Part shown: one piece after another, positions 1 to 7,431 of the stretch
How the letters are laid out: each line of letters opens with the position of its first letter
Numbering within the stretch: position 1 is the stretch's first letter
Assembly (NCBI RefSeq): GCF_902506495.1
Contig: NZ_LR733265.1
Span: 684,098 to 748,097 of the forward strand
Source: Pseudomonas sp. 8O
GTDB lineage: Bacteria; Pseudomonadota; Gammaproteobacteria; Pseudomonadales; Pseudomonadaceae
Direction: 5' to 3'
Length of the DNA: 64,000 nucleotides
The notes under the pieces: generated by a model
The model's database searches: none
What the model saw: only the letters and a program-made list of their open reading frames with translations
Told to the model about the DNA's origin: nothing
Program-made: the position numbers and the translations under genes

Positions 1-460
1 GGATCGCGACGATGGCCACTGCCAGCAGCAGCGACGGCAGCGCCAGCATGATGTCCATCAGGCGCATGATGCCGGGGCCGAGCAGGCGCGGGAAGAAGCC
101 GGCGACCAGACCCAGCAGGATGCCGGGAATCAGCGACAGCACCACCGAAGCCAGGCCGATCAGCAGCGACAGGCGTGCTCCGTGGATCAGGCGCGAGAGC
201 AGGTCGCGACCCAGCTCGTCGGTGCCGAGCAGGAAGCGCCACTGACCGCCTTCCAGCCAGACCGGCGGGGTGAGCAGGAAATCTCGGTACTGCTCGCTCG
301 GATGATGCGGCGCGACCCAGGGCGCGAACAGTGCGCAGAACACCATCAGCAGCATGAAGCCGAGGCCACAGACAGCGCCCTTGTTGTGACTGAAGGCTTG
401 CCAGAACTCTTTCAGTGGCGAGGGGTAGAGCAGGCTCTGGTCTAGGCTGGTGACTGTCAT
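1..460 (-). CDS. dppC: Dipeptide ABC transporter permease DppC (partial, 3' end outside window)
   Basis: Inner-membrane permease of a DppBCDF-type peptide importer, pairing with the DppB encoded upstream. The 153 codons seen run from ATG 460 and stay open to the window edge. They show an N-terminal cytoplasmic stretch, a first membrane helix (about residues 27-47, GLGFMLLMVFCALFAPWV), and the family hallmark GTDELGRDLLSRLIHGARLS just before the second helix, as in OppC/DppC proteins. dppB lies 150 bp upstream on the same strand, separated by repeat DNA rather than the usual few bases. The ATPase genes dppD and dppF are expected beyond the left edge. Identification is firm; exact substrate is inferred from the locus. 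Confidence 0.92.
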   Translation of the reverse strand, partial: MTVTSLDQSLLYPSPLKEFWQAFSHNKGAVCGLGFMLLMVFCALFAPWVAPHHPSEQYRDFLLTPPVWLEGGQWRFLLGTDELGRDLLSRLIHGARLSLLIGLASVVLSLIPGILLGLVAGFFPRLLGPGIMRLMDIMLALPSLLLAVAIVAI

Positions 461-473
461 GGGCGCACCTCGC

Positions 474-576
474 GTAGGGTGGATGACGTTTTTTTCATCC
501 AGCGTGAAGAGGTTGTAGGGTGCGCTGTGCGCACCACGTGTCGACTCTCTGCATTGGTGCGCACGGCGCACCCTAC
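474..576. repeat. GTAGGGTG-type palindromic repeats between dppB and dppC
   Basis: Positions 515-576 hold a paired inverted repeat: GTAGGGTGCGC...GCGCACC at the left and its inverted copy GGTGCGCACGGCGCACCCTAC at the right (here split as GGTGCGC and GCGCACCCTAC). Just before it (474-503) sits GTAGGGTGGATGACG followed by CATCCAGCG, which looks like a degenerate relative. The same family recurs seven more times in the window. Here it lies inside an operon, between two permease genes that must be made together. Confidence 0.8.
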
Positions 577-610
577 GAGTTCGGTCAGTGTGTTCTTCAT
601 CGCGCCGTCC

Positions 611-1621
611 CTATTTCTGATGGCGAATACGTGGATTGGCCAGGCCATAGAGGATGTCCACGGTGAAGTTGACCAGGATCACCAGGCAGGCGATCAGCAA
701 GATGCCGTTCTGCACCACCGGGTAGTCGCGGGCGCCGATGGCTTCGATCAGCCATTTGCCGATACCCGGCCAGGAGAAGATGGTTTCGGTCAGTACGGCG
801 CCGGCGAGCAGGGCGCCGACCTGCAGGCCGAACACGGTCAGCACCGGGATCAAGGCATTGCGCAGACCATGGACGAACACCACGCGCGTCGGCGACAGGC
901 CCTTGGCCCGCGCGGTGCGAATGTAGTCCTCGCGCAGCACTTCGAGCATGGCAGAGCGGGTCATCCGTGCGATCACTGCCAGCGGAATGGTGCCGAGCAC
1001 GATGGCGGGCAGGATCAGATGGTGCAGGGCATCGACGAAGGCACCTTGCTCTTCGGAAAGCAGCGTGTCGATCAGCATGAAGCCGGTGACCGGCGGGATG
1101 TCGTAGAGCAGGTCGATACGCCCGGACACCGGCGTCCAGCCCAGACCCACCGAGAAGAACATGATCAGCAGCAAGCCCCACCAGAAGATCGGCATCGAAT
1201 AGCCGGTCAGCGAGATGCCCATCACGCCATGGTCGAACAGCGAACCGCGCTTGAGTGCCGCGATGACCCCGGCGATCACCCCCAGAGTGCCGGCGAACAG
1301 CAGGGCGGCCAATGCCAGTTCGACGGTGGCGGGAAACAGGGTGAGGAACTCTTTCCATACGCTTTCGCGCGAGCGCAGCGATTCGCCGAGATTGCCGCTG
1401 GCGAGCTGGCCGATGTAGTCGAAATATTGCGCATATAGTGGCTTGTTCAGCCCCAGGCGCTCCATGGCCTGAGCGTGCATTTCCGGATCGACGCGGCGTT
1501 CGCCCATCATCACTTCCACCGGGTCACCGGGGATCAGGCGAATCAACGCGAAGGTCAGCAGGGTGACGCCGAAGAAGGTTGGGATCAGCAAGCCCAGGCG
1601 GCGTGCAATGAAGCTCAGCAT
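611..1621 (-). CDS. dppB: Dipeptide ABC transporter permease DppB
   Basis: 336 residues, the usual size for DppB. The N-terminus MLSFIARRLGLLIPTFFGVT and the segment LIRLIPGDPVE are typical of the DppB/OppB family; about six membrane helices are visible. The EAA loop that contacts the ATPases is present near residues 215-245 (REDYIRTARAKGLSPTRVV). It forms the inner-membrane channel with DppC. It follows the binding-protein gene at 1770-3365 by 148 bp, a gap holding a GC-rich hairpin but no other gene. In P. aeruginosa opdP and dppA4 sit between dppA3 and dppB; they are missing here. Confidence 0.95.
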   Translation of the reverse strand: MLSFIARRLGLLIPTFFGVTLLTFALIRLIPGDPVEVMMGERRVDPEMHAQAMERLGLNKPLYAQYFDYIGQLASGNLGESLRSRESVWKEFLTLFPATVELALAALLFAGTLGVIAGVIAALKRGSLFDHGVMGISLTGYSMPIFWWGLLLIMFFSVGLGWTPVSGRIDLLYDIPPVTGFMLIDTLLSEEQGAFVDALHHLILPAIVLGTIPLAVIARMTRSAMLEVLREDYIRTARAKGLSPTRVVFVHGLRNALIPVLTVFGLQVGALLAGAVLTETIFSWPGIGKWLIEAIGARDYPVVQNGILLIACLVILVNFTVDILYGLANPRIRHQK

Positions 1622-1718
1622 GGCGGTGGGTAACTCCTAATCAGAACGGTATCGAGCCGCCTGGAATTCTGGCGATTCCTTCGAGCACGTTGCAGGTTAG
1701 CTGTTCGATCACGACATG

Positions 1719-1738
1719 ACCCGGGCGTTTGCCCGGGG
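1719..1738 (-). terminator. GC-rich hairpin between dppA and dppB (attenuator or 3'-end stabiliser)
   Basis: CCCGGGC (1720-1726), a GTTT loop and GCCCGGG (1731-1737) form a perfect 7-bp stem just downstream of the dppA stop. No U-run follows on the minus strand. It therefore looks like a stem that protects the binding-protein mRNA 3' end and lowers read-through into dppB, as between malE and malF, rather than a full terminator. This role is inferred. Confidence 0.4.
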
Positions 1739-1769
1739 CGTCGTTTGGGGGCGCTCGCACAGCCGGCTA

Positions 1770-3365
1770 TCAGTTGTTGCTGACACCGATGAAGCTGTTG
1801 CGACCGAAGGGACTGATCTGGAAGCCTTTGACGCTGGTGCGCATCGGTTGGTAGACCGTGGAGTGAGCGATCGGCGTGATCGGCACTTCGCGCTTGAGAA
1901 CCACCTGGGCCTGACGATACAGCTCACTGCGTTGTTCCTGATCGGTCACGCGCTTGGCGGCGACCACCAGCTTGTCGTATTCGCTGTCGCACCACTTGGA
2001 GAAGTTGTTGCCGTCTACCGAGGCGCAGCCGTACAGGGTACCGAGCCAGTTGTCCGGGTCACCGTTGTCGCCGGTCCAGCCGATCAGCATGGCGTCGTGT
2101 TCACCAGCATGGGCACGCTTGATGTACTCGCCCCACTCGTAGCTGACGATACGGGCCTTGATGCCGATCTTGGCCCAGTCGTTTTGCAGCATCTCGGCCA
2201 TCAGCCGCGCGTTGGGGTTGTAGGGGCGCTGCACAGGCATGGCCCACAGGGTGATCTCGGTACCTTCTTTCACGCCAGCGGCCTTGAGCAGCTCCTTGGC
2301 TTTCTCCGGGTCGTACGCGGCATCCTTGATCGACTCGTCGTAGGACCACTGGGTTGGCGGCATGCCGTTCACGGCCAGCTGGCCGGCGCCCTGGTACACG
2401 GCGTCGATGATCGCTGCCTTGTTCACCGCCATGTCCAGCGCCTGACGCACTTCGCGCTGGTCGAACGGCGCACGGGTGACGTTGTAGGCGATGTAGCCGA
2501 CGTTGTAGCCAGGCTCGGTCGGTACCGCGAGGTCCTTGTCGGCCTGCAGGCCCTGGAGGTCGGCAGGGCGCGGGTTGAGGGTGATGTGGCATTCACCGGC
2601 GCGTAGCTTCTGTGCGCGTACCGAGGCGTCGGTATTGATGGAGAAGATCAGGTTATCGATCTTCACCTGTTCGGGTGCCCAGTACTGCGTGTTGCCCTTG
2701 AAACGGATAACCGCGTCCTTCTGATAACGGCTGAACACGAATGGGCCAGTACCGATGGGTTTCTGGTTGATCTCGGCGGCCTTGCCGGCCTTGAGCAATA
2801 GGTCCGCGTACTCGGCCGAATGCACGGCGGCGAAGTTCATCGCCAGGTTTTGCACGAAGGCCGCATCCACGGCGTTGAGGGTGAAGACCACGGTCATGTC
2901 GTCGGTCTTCTCGATGCTGGCGATGTTCTTGTCCAGGCCCATATCGGTGAAGTAGGGGAACTCGCTGGGGTATGCCTGGCGGAACGGGTGGTTACTATCG
3001 AGCATGCGCTGATAAGTGAACAGCACATCGTCGGCGTTGAAGTCGCGTGTCGGCTTGAAGTAGTCGGTGCTGTGGAACTTGACCCCTTCGCGCAAATGGA
3101 AGGTGTAAGTCAGGCCGTCTTCGCTGATGTCCCAGGAGGTGGCGAGGGCCGGTTGTGCCTTGGTGCCGCCGCGCTCGAATTCGGCGAGGCGGTTGAAGAT
3201 GGTTTCCGAGGCTGCATCGAAGTCGGTGCCGGTGGTGTACTGGCCGGGGTCGAAACCACCCGGACTGCCTTCGGAGCAATACACCAGGTTGTTGGCGTGG
3301 GCGAACGAAGCACTGGTGAGCAGTCCTGCGGTGAGCAGGGCCCTGCACAGGGGAGACATACGCAT
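1770..3365 (-). CDS. dppA3: Periplasmic dipeptide-binding protein (DppA3-like)
   Basis: SBP_bac_5 family periplasmic solute-binding protein that delivers dipeptides to DppBCDF. Start chosen at ATG 3365 (MRMSPLCRALL) because GAGG lies just upstream and the signal peptide follows at once; a longer reading frame to 3440 has no such signal. The precursor is 531 residues, with cleavage likely after SFAHA. The mature part opens with the family-typical CSEGSPGGFDPGQYTTGTDF and contains DGLTYTFHLREGVKFH. It is closely similar to the protein at 7432-9030, so these two are recent paralogues. Regulation by the neighbouring PsdR-like repressor is suggested by two operator-like sites at 3452-3508. The gene name follows position in the P. 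aeruginosa locus. Confidence 0.93.
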   Translation of the reverse strand: MRMSPLCRALLTAGLLTSASFAHANNLVYCSEGSPGGFDPGQYTTGTDFDAASETIFNRLAEFERGGTKAQPALATSWDISEDGLTYTFHLREGVKFHSTDYFKPTRDFNADDVLFTYQRMLDSNHPFRQAYPSEFPYFTDMGLDKNIASIEKTDDMTVVFTLNAVDAAFVQNLAMNFAAVHSAEYADLLLKAGKAAEINQKPIGTGPFVFSRYQKDAVIRFKGNTQYWAPEQVKIDNLIFSINTDASVRAQKLRAGECHITLNPRPADLQGLQADKDLAVPTEPGYNVGYIAYNVTRAPFDQREVRQALDMAVNKAAIIDAVYQGAGQLAVNGMPPTQWSYDESIKDAAYDPEKAKELLKAAGVKEGTEITLWAMPVQRPYNPNARLMAEMLQNDWAKIGIKARIVSYEWGEYIKRAHAGEHDAMLIGWTGDNGDPDNWLGTLYGCASVDGNNFSKWCDSEYDKLVVAAKRVTDQEQRSELYRQAQVVLKREVPITPIAHSTVYQPMRTSVKGFQISPFGRNSFIGVSNN

Positions 3366-3451
3366 GCGAACCTCTTTTTTCTTTTTGTTCGCGCCTGGGT
3401 GCAGCGCGAGCTCGTAATGCGGTGAAGGCGGGTAGCCCACCGGGTCGAGCT

Positions 3452-3508
3452 CGAAATTAAGTCATGCTGAAATTGTGGTCAACAAAAATTAAGCAGCACT
3501 AACATTGC
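3452..3508 (-). promoter_or_regulatory. Two operator-like sites upstream of dppA3 (putative PsdR sites)
   Basis: Two 25-bp stretches, 3452-3476 and 3484-3508, resemble the perfect palindrome at 4209-4233. By hand alignment 16 and 17 of 25 positions agree, including TTAAGT/ATTAAG and CACTAA/TGAAATT half-sites. They lie about 85-145 bp upstream of the dppA3 start, where a promoter would be. Binding by the adjacent XRE-cupin regulator is inferred. Confidence 0.5.
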
Positions 3509-3537
3509 GCATATTTGCCCTGAATTGGGGCAAAAGG

Positions 3538-4104
3538 TCACTCGTTGGCGGGATGATCGCCGAAAAGCGCCATGGTGGTCATGGTCAGCACTTCGGCCGG
3601 AGCATCGGCAGTATTGGCCAGGCGATGCAGCTTGCCGGCATCGAAGTGCACCGAGTCGCCGGGGCCCAGGGGGTAGTCGCGACCCTCGATGGTGTAGACG
3701 ATCTGCCCGCTGAGCACGTAGGAGAATTCCACGCCCTCATGCGCGATCAGTTCAGACTGATAGCCCACCGGAATGTTCATCTTCACCGCGTTGATCGAGT
3801 TACCGGGAAATGAGCTGGACAGGCGCTCGTAGGCCAGCAGCTGGCCGCCGACGGTGTAGCGCACTCGCTCGTTGACGTGAGAATCCGGCTGCGCCTGGGT
3901 GGGCTGGTCGAACAGCACGTTGAGCGGTACATCGAGTGACTTGGCGATGCTCGCCAGCGAGGATAGCGATACGCCGGTCAGGTTGCGTTCTGCCTGGGAC
4001 AGGAAGCTGGCGGTCAGACCGGCGTCTGCCGCTACCTGATTGAGAGTCTTGCCGGCGGCCCGCCGGTAGCGGCGCAAGCGTTCGCCAATGCGATCTGCGG
4101 TCAT
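3538..4104 (-). CDS. psdR: XRE-cupin transcriptional regulator, PsdR-like
   Basis: 188 residues: an N-terminal helix-turn-helix of the XRE/HTH_3 type (about residues 7-62, with TLNQVAADAGLTASFLSQAE) and a C-terminal cupin_2 domain (about 108-180, with HEGVEFSYVLSGQIVYTIEG and GDSVHF). This architecture and the place between a dppA gene and a divergent M24 peptidase gene match PsdR of P. aeruginosa, the repressor of dipeptide uptake and processing genes, in which loss-of-function mutations arise during growth on protein. The cupin pocket presumably senses a peptide-related ligand. The gene is divergent from the peptidase gene; the 187-bp gap carries a perfect 11-bp-arm palindrome that is the likely operator. 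Confidence 0.88.
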   Translation of the reverse strand: MTADRIGERLRRYRRAAGKTLNQVAADAGLTASFLSQAERNLTGVSLSSLASIAKSLDVPLNVLFDQPTQAQPDSHVNERVRYTVGGQLLAYERLSSSFPGNSINAVKMNIPVGYQSELIAHEGVEFSYVLSGQIVYTIEGRDYPLGPGDSVHFDAGKLHRLANTADAPAEVLTMTTMALFGDHPANE

Positions 4105-4208
4105 GGAGGAGGCTCGCTGTTCGGATCATCGCAGTATACCCATGAGCTACTGGGACTTCAGCCTGATGCCGGGGCGCTTTTTAAGTCTGGCTGAAAAAAA
4201 CTTTGACC

Positions 4209-4233
4209 AAAATTTAAGTTCCACTTAAATTTT
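4209..4233. promoter_or_regulatory. Perfect 25-bp palindrome in the psdR-mdpA divergent promoter region
   Basis: AAAATTTAAGT (4209-4219), spacer TCC, ACTTAAATTTT (4223-4233): both 11-bp arms match perfectly. It stands out as an AT-rich island in GC-rich DNA. It sits 105 bp upstream of psdR and 59 bp upstream of the peptidase start. A dimeric HTH regulator is the expected binder, most simply PsdR itself controlling both genes. Confidence 0.7.
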
Positions 4234-4291
4234 CCCGCAACCAATTGCCCGGTGACGATGTTCGTCGTGGGCGCCAGACGAGGATGCGCAG

Positions 4292-5521
4292 ATGACACTG
4301 GGAGTGGGCGGCAGCACGCCGGAGCAGGCCTTGGCGCGCCTGCAGAACATGATGGCCGGCGCTAAGCCGATCAGCGAGGCGGAGTACCAGGTACGCATCG
4401 CCCGCGCTCAGGCGCTGATGCGCGAGCAGGATATCGCCGCGCTGTTTCTGGCTGCCGGCAGCAACCTGCAGTACTTCACCGGCGTGCAGTGGCATGCCAG
4501 CGAACGTATGGTCGGTGCGATTCTGCCGGCCAGCGGCGCACTGGAGTACCTGGCACCTGCATTCGAGGAAGGCACGGTGCGCGACTTTCAGGTGGTGCCC
4601 GGCGCGATCAATACCTGGCAGGAGCACGAAAGCCCCTACGTGTTACTTCTGAACTGCCTGAAGCGCCTGGGGATATTGCCCAATGATGGTGCGCAGCCGA
4701 AGGTAGGTCTTTGTTCTTCTTTGCCTTTTTTCATGTTCGAGGGCATTCGCCAACTGACCAGCGGTTATCGCTTCGTCGATGCCGGCAGCATCACCACGGC
4801 CTGTCGCCAATCCAAATCGCCAGCCGAAATCGCCCTGATGCAGCGCGCCAAGGACATGACCTTGGAAGTGCACAAGGCAGCTGCGAGCATTCTTCATGAA
4901 GGTATCAGCACCACTGAAGTCGCCGAGTTCATCCACCAGGCGCACCGCCGTGTCGGTGCACCTGGCTCGATCTTCTGCATCGTGCTGTTCGGTGCTGCCA
5001 GTGCCTTTCCGCATGGGGTCAAGCATGCGCAGCGGCTCAAGGACGGCGACATGGTGCTGATCGACACCGGCTGCAAGGTGCACAGTTACCTGTCGGACAT
5101 CACTCGCAGCTACGTTTTTGGCACGCCCAGCGCGCGTCAGCGCGACTTCTGGAACAAGGAGAAAGCCGCTCAGCAGGCGGCGTTCGAGGCGGCCACCTTA
5201 GGGGCGCCCTGTTCGTCGGTGGACGCGGCGGCCCGGCGTAGCCTGGAAGCGGCAGGGCTTGGGCCTGGCTACAGCTTGCCAGGCCTGCCGCACCGTACGG
5301 GGCACGGTATCGGCCTGGACATTCACGAAGGGCCCTATCTGGTCGGCGGCGATGACACCCCGCTGGCAGAGGGCATGTGCTTCAGCAACGAGCCGATGAT
5401 CTGCGTGCCGGGCGAGTTTGGTATCCGCCTCGAAGATCACTTCTACATGACCGCCGACGGCCCGCGCTGGTTTACCCAGCCCAGCCATTCGGTGGATGAC
5501 CCCTTCGGTCTGGGCGTTTGA
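4292..5521 (+). CDS. mdpA: M24-family metallopeptidase (MdpA-like dipeptidase / Xaa-Pro peptidase)
   Basis: 409 residues with a creatinase-type N-terminal domain (about 30-165) and a C-terminal pita-bread M24 domain (about 185-395). All five dinuclear-metal ligands of the family are visible: Asp258 (LIDTG), Asp269 (LSDITRS), His338 (GHGIG), Glu367 (SNEP) and Glu381 (RLED). The enzyme should be cytoplasmic, as no signal peptide is seen, and would hydrolyse imported dipeptides. Its place divergent from psdR and flanked by dppA genes matches mdpA of P. aeruginosa. Start at ATG 4292, with GAGG upstream. Strict Xaa-Pro specificity cannot be told from sequence. Confidence 0.9.
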   Translation: MTLGVGGSTPEQALARLQNMMAGAKPISEAEYQVRIARAQALMREQDIAALFLAAGSNLQYFTGVQWHASERMVGAILPASGALEYLAPAFEEGTVRDFQVVPGAINTWQEHESPYVLLLNCLKRLGILPNDGAQPKVGLCSSLPFFMFEGIRQLTSGYRFVDAGSITTACRQSKSPAEIALMQRAKDMTLEVHKAAASILHEGISTTEVAEFIHQAHRRVGAPGSIFCIVLFGAASAFPHGVKHAQRLKDGDMVLIDTGCKVHSYLSDITRSYVFGTPSARQRDFWNKEKAAQQAAFEAATLGAPCSSVDAAARRSLEAAGLGPGYSLPGLPHRTGHGIGLDIHEGPYLVGGDDTPLAEGMCFSNEPMICVPGEFGIRLEDHFYMTADGPRWFTQPSHSVDDPFGLGV

Positions 5522-5575
5522 CCACGCCCACGCCTGACTCGGAAGCTCTTTCCATCAGGACCGAGCCATGGCCGC

Positions 5576-7171
5576 TTAGGGCACGCTCACCCTGGAAAAG
5601 TTGTTCGAGCCCATCGGGCTGAGTACGAAACCTTCGACGCCCTTGCGCAGCGCTGCGAACTGTTTCGGGTGAGCCAGGGCGATCCACGGCGCTTGCTCAT
5701 GGAAGATCGCCAGCGCCTGGCGATACAGCGCGGTGCGTTTGCTCGTATCGGGCTCGCGGCGTGCCTGGCTGATCAGGGCATCGAAGGCCTTGTCGCACCA
5801 GCCCGCCTGGTTCTCGCCACTCTCGGCCGCCGCGCAGGACAGATTGGGGGTGAGGAAGTTGTCTGGGTCGCCGTTGTCGCCGGCCCAGCCCATGAACACC
5901 AGGTCGTGCTCGCCATTCTTGGCGCGCTTGATCAGCTCTCCCCACTCGAACACGCGAATGTCGCTGCGAATGCCGATGGCGGCGAGATCGGCCTGCAGCA
6001 TCTGCGCGCCGATCCCGGGGTTGGGATTGGTCGGTCCGCCGCCGGGCCTGGTCCAGATCGACAGGGCGAAGCCTTCGGCGTGGCCAGCCTCTATCAGCAG
6101 TTGGCGCGCGCGCTCGGGATCGTGCGGCCAGTCGGTGAGTGTAGGGTCATGGCCCCAGAGCGTCGCCGGGTAAGGTGCCACGGCCGGTGTGGCATTACCT
6201 TCGCCATACTGCGCGCGAATGTAGGCAGCCTTGTCGAACGCCAGATTCAACGCCTGGCGCACACGCACATCTTCCAGCGGCGGGTGGCGGGTGTTGATGC
6301 CGATATAGGCAGTCAGCAGCGAATCCAGCTCCAGTACCTGCAGTTTCGGGTCGGCTTTCAGAGCTGGGATGTCCACTGGGCGCGGGTAGAGGGCGATCTG
6401 GCAGTCGCCGGCCTTCAGCCGTTGCTGGCGCACGTTGGGCTCGGGGGTGATGGCCAGCACCAGACGCTCCACCTTGGGTGCGCCATTCCAGTAATCGGGG
6501 TTGCCGCGAAAGCGTATCTGAGCGTCCTTGGCGTAGCGCTCGAAAACGAAAGGCCCGGTGCCGATGGGCGCATTGTTCAGGCGTTCGGGTTGGTTCGTTG
6601 CGAGCAGATGGTCGGCATATTCGGCCGAGTAGATCGAGGCGAAACCCATGGCCAGGTTGGCCAGGAAAGGCGCCTCCGGGTGTTTGAGGACGAAGCGCAC
6701 GCGGTGGTCGTCGAGCTTGTCGATGCGCTCGATCAGTTGCGCCAGGCCCATGGCCTCTGCGTAGGGGAAACCGCGCAGAGACAGCCTGTGCCAGGGATGC
6801 GTCGGGTCAAGCTGGCGCTGGAAGCTCCATAGCACGTCGTCGGCATTGAATTCGCGGTTGGGGCTGAAATGCTGGTTGGCGTGGAATTTAACGCCCTTGC
6901 GCAGCGTGAAGGTGTAGCTCAGGCCGTCATCGGCCATTTCCCAGCTTTGGGCCAGTGCCGGCACGATCTCGGTGCTGCCAGGGGTGAAGGCCACCAGGCG
7001 TTCGAACAGGGTTTCAGCCGTGGCATCGGCGGTTGTGGCGGCGGTGTATTGAACGATGTCGAATCCTTCCGGGCTGGCTTCGCTGCACACCACCAGGCTA
7101 GCCGCCTGGACTTGAGTCGCAAGCAGCGCGGCCAGCAGCAGGCCGCCGCGTGGGAAAAGCAGGGCTGACAT
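5576..7171 (-). CDS. dppA2: Periplasmic dipeptide-binding protein (DppA2-like, divergent paralogue)
   Basis: SBP_bac_5 protein of 531 residues. Start set at ATG 7171 (MSALLFPRGG), with AAGGAG eight bases upstream; the longer frame to 7240 would be read from within a repeat. A signal peptide precedes ASLVVCSEASPEGFDIVQYT. The family blocks DGLSYTFTLRKGVKFHANQ and FNADDVLWSFQRQLDP are present. It is clearly more diverged from the other two dppA products than they are from each other, suggesting a different peptide preference. It converges on the peptidase gene, with 54 bp between the two stops. Confidence 0.92.
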   Translation of the reverse strand: MSALLFPRGGLLLAALLATQVQAASLVVCSEASPEGFDIVQYTAATTADATAETLFERLVAFTPGSTEIVPALAQSWEMADDGLSYTFTLRKGVKFHANQHFSPNREFNADDVLWSFQRQLDPTHPWHRLSLRGFPYAEAMGLAQLIERIDKLDDHRVRFVLKHPEAPFLANLAMGFASIYSAEYADHLLATNQPERLNNAPIGTGPFVFERYAKDAQIRFRGNPDYWNGAPKVERLVLAITPEPNVRQQRLKAGDCQIALYPRPVDIPALKADPKLQVLELDSLLTAYIGINTRHPPLEDVRVRQALNLAFDKAAYIRAQYGEGNATPAVAPYPATLWGHDPTLTDWPHDPERARQLLIEAGHAEGFALSIWTRPGGGPTNPNPGIGAQMLQADLAAIGIRSDIRVFEWGELIKRAKNGEHDLVFMGWAGDNGDPDNFLTPNLSCAAAESGENQAGWCDKAFDALISQARREPDTSKRTALYRQALAIFHEQAPWIALAHPKQFAALRKGVEGFVLSPMGSNNFSRVSVP

Positions 7172-7220
7172 GGCGACTCCTTGGTCGAGGGGTGTTGGGC
7201 CAGGTGCGCGGCGGTCATGC

Positions 7221-7385
7221 GTAGGGTGCGCCGTGCGCACCAGCTTTCAGGTTCTCCGAGTACGCGGTGCGCATAGCACACCCTACGGAAGTCAACCGAC
7301 CGAGGCAGCGCACTGATCCGTAGGGTGCGCCGTGCGCACCAGCTTTCAGGTTCTCTGAGTACGCGGTGCGCATAGCACACCCTAC
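7221..7385. repeat. Two tandem copies of the GTAGGGTGCGC inverted-repeat element
   Basis: Copy one is 7221-7286 and copy two is 7320-7385. Each has GTAGGGTGCGCCGTGCGCACC at the left (written here as its first and second halves, GTAGGGTGCGC and CGTGCGCACC) and GGTGCGC...GCACACCCTAC at the right. The 99-bp unit is duplicated directly; within the elements I see one difference (CTCCGAG versus CTCTGAG), and the spacer after each copy is also similar. It lies between two dppA paralogues. Confidence 0.85.
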
Positions 7386-7431
7386 GGAAGCCGACCGGCT
7401 GGCGCAGCCCACTAGCGGGCGCCGCGCGCCC

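Noticed and set aside
479..1438. Plus-strand frame opposite dppB
   Set aside because: Opposite a clear permease gene; its residues come from the reverse frame and include a repeat element.
7215..7412. Small minus-strand frame with two near-identical halves
   Set aside because: It is only the translation of the tandem repeat copies.
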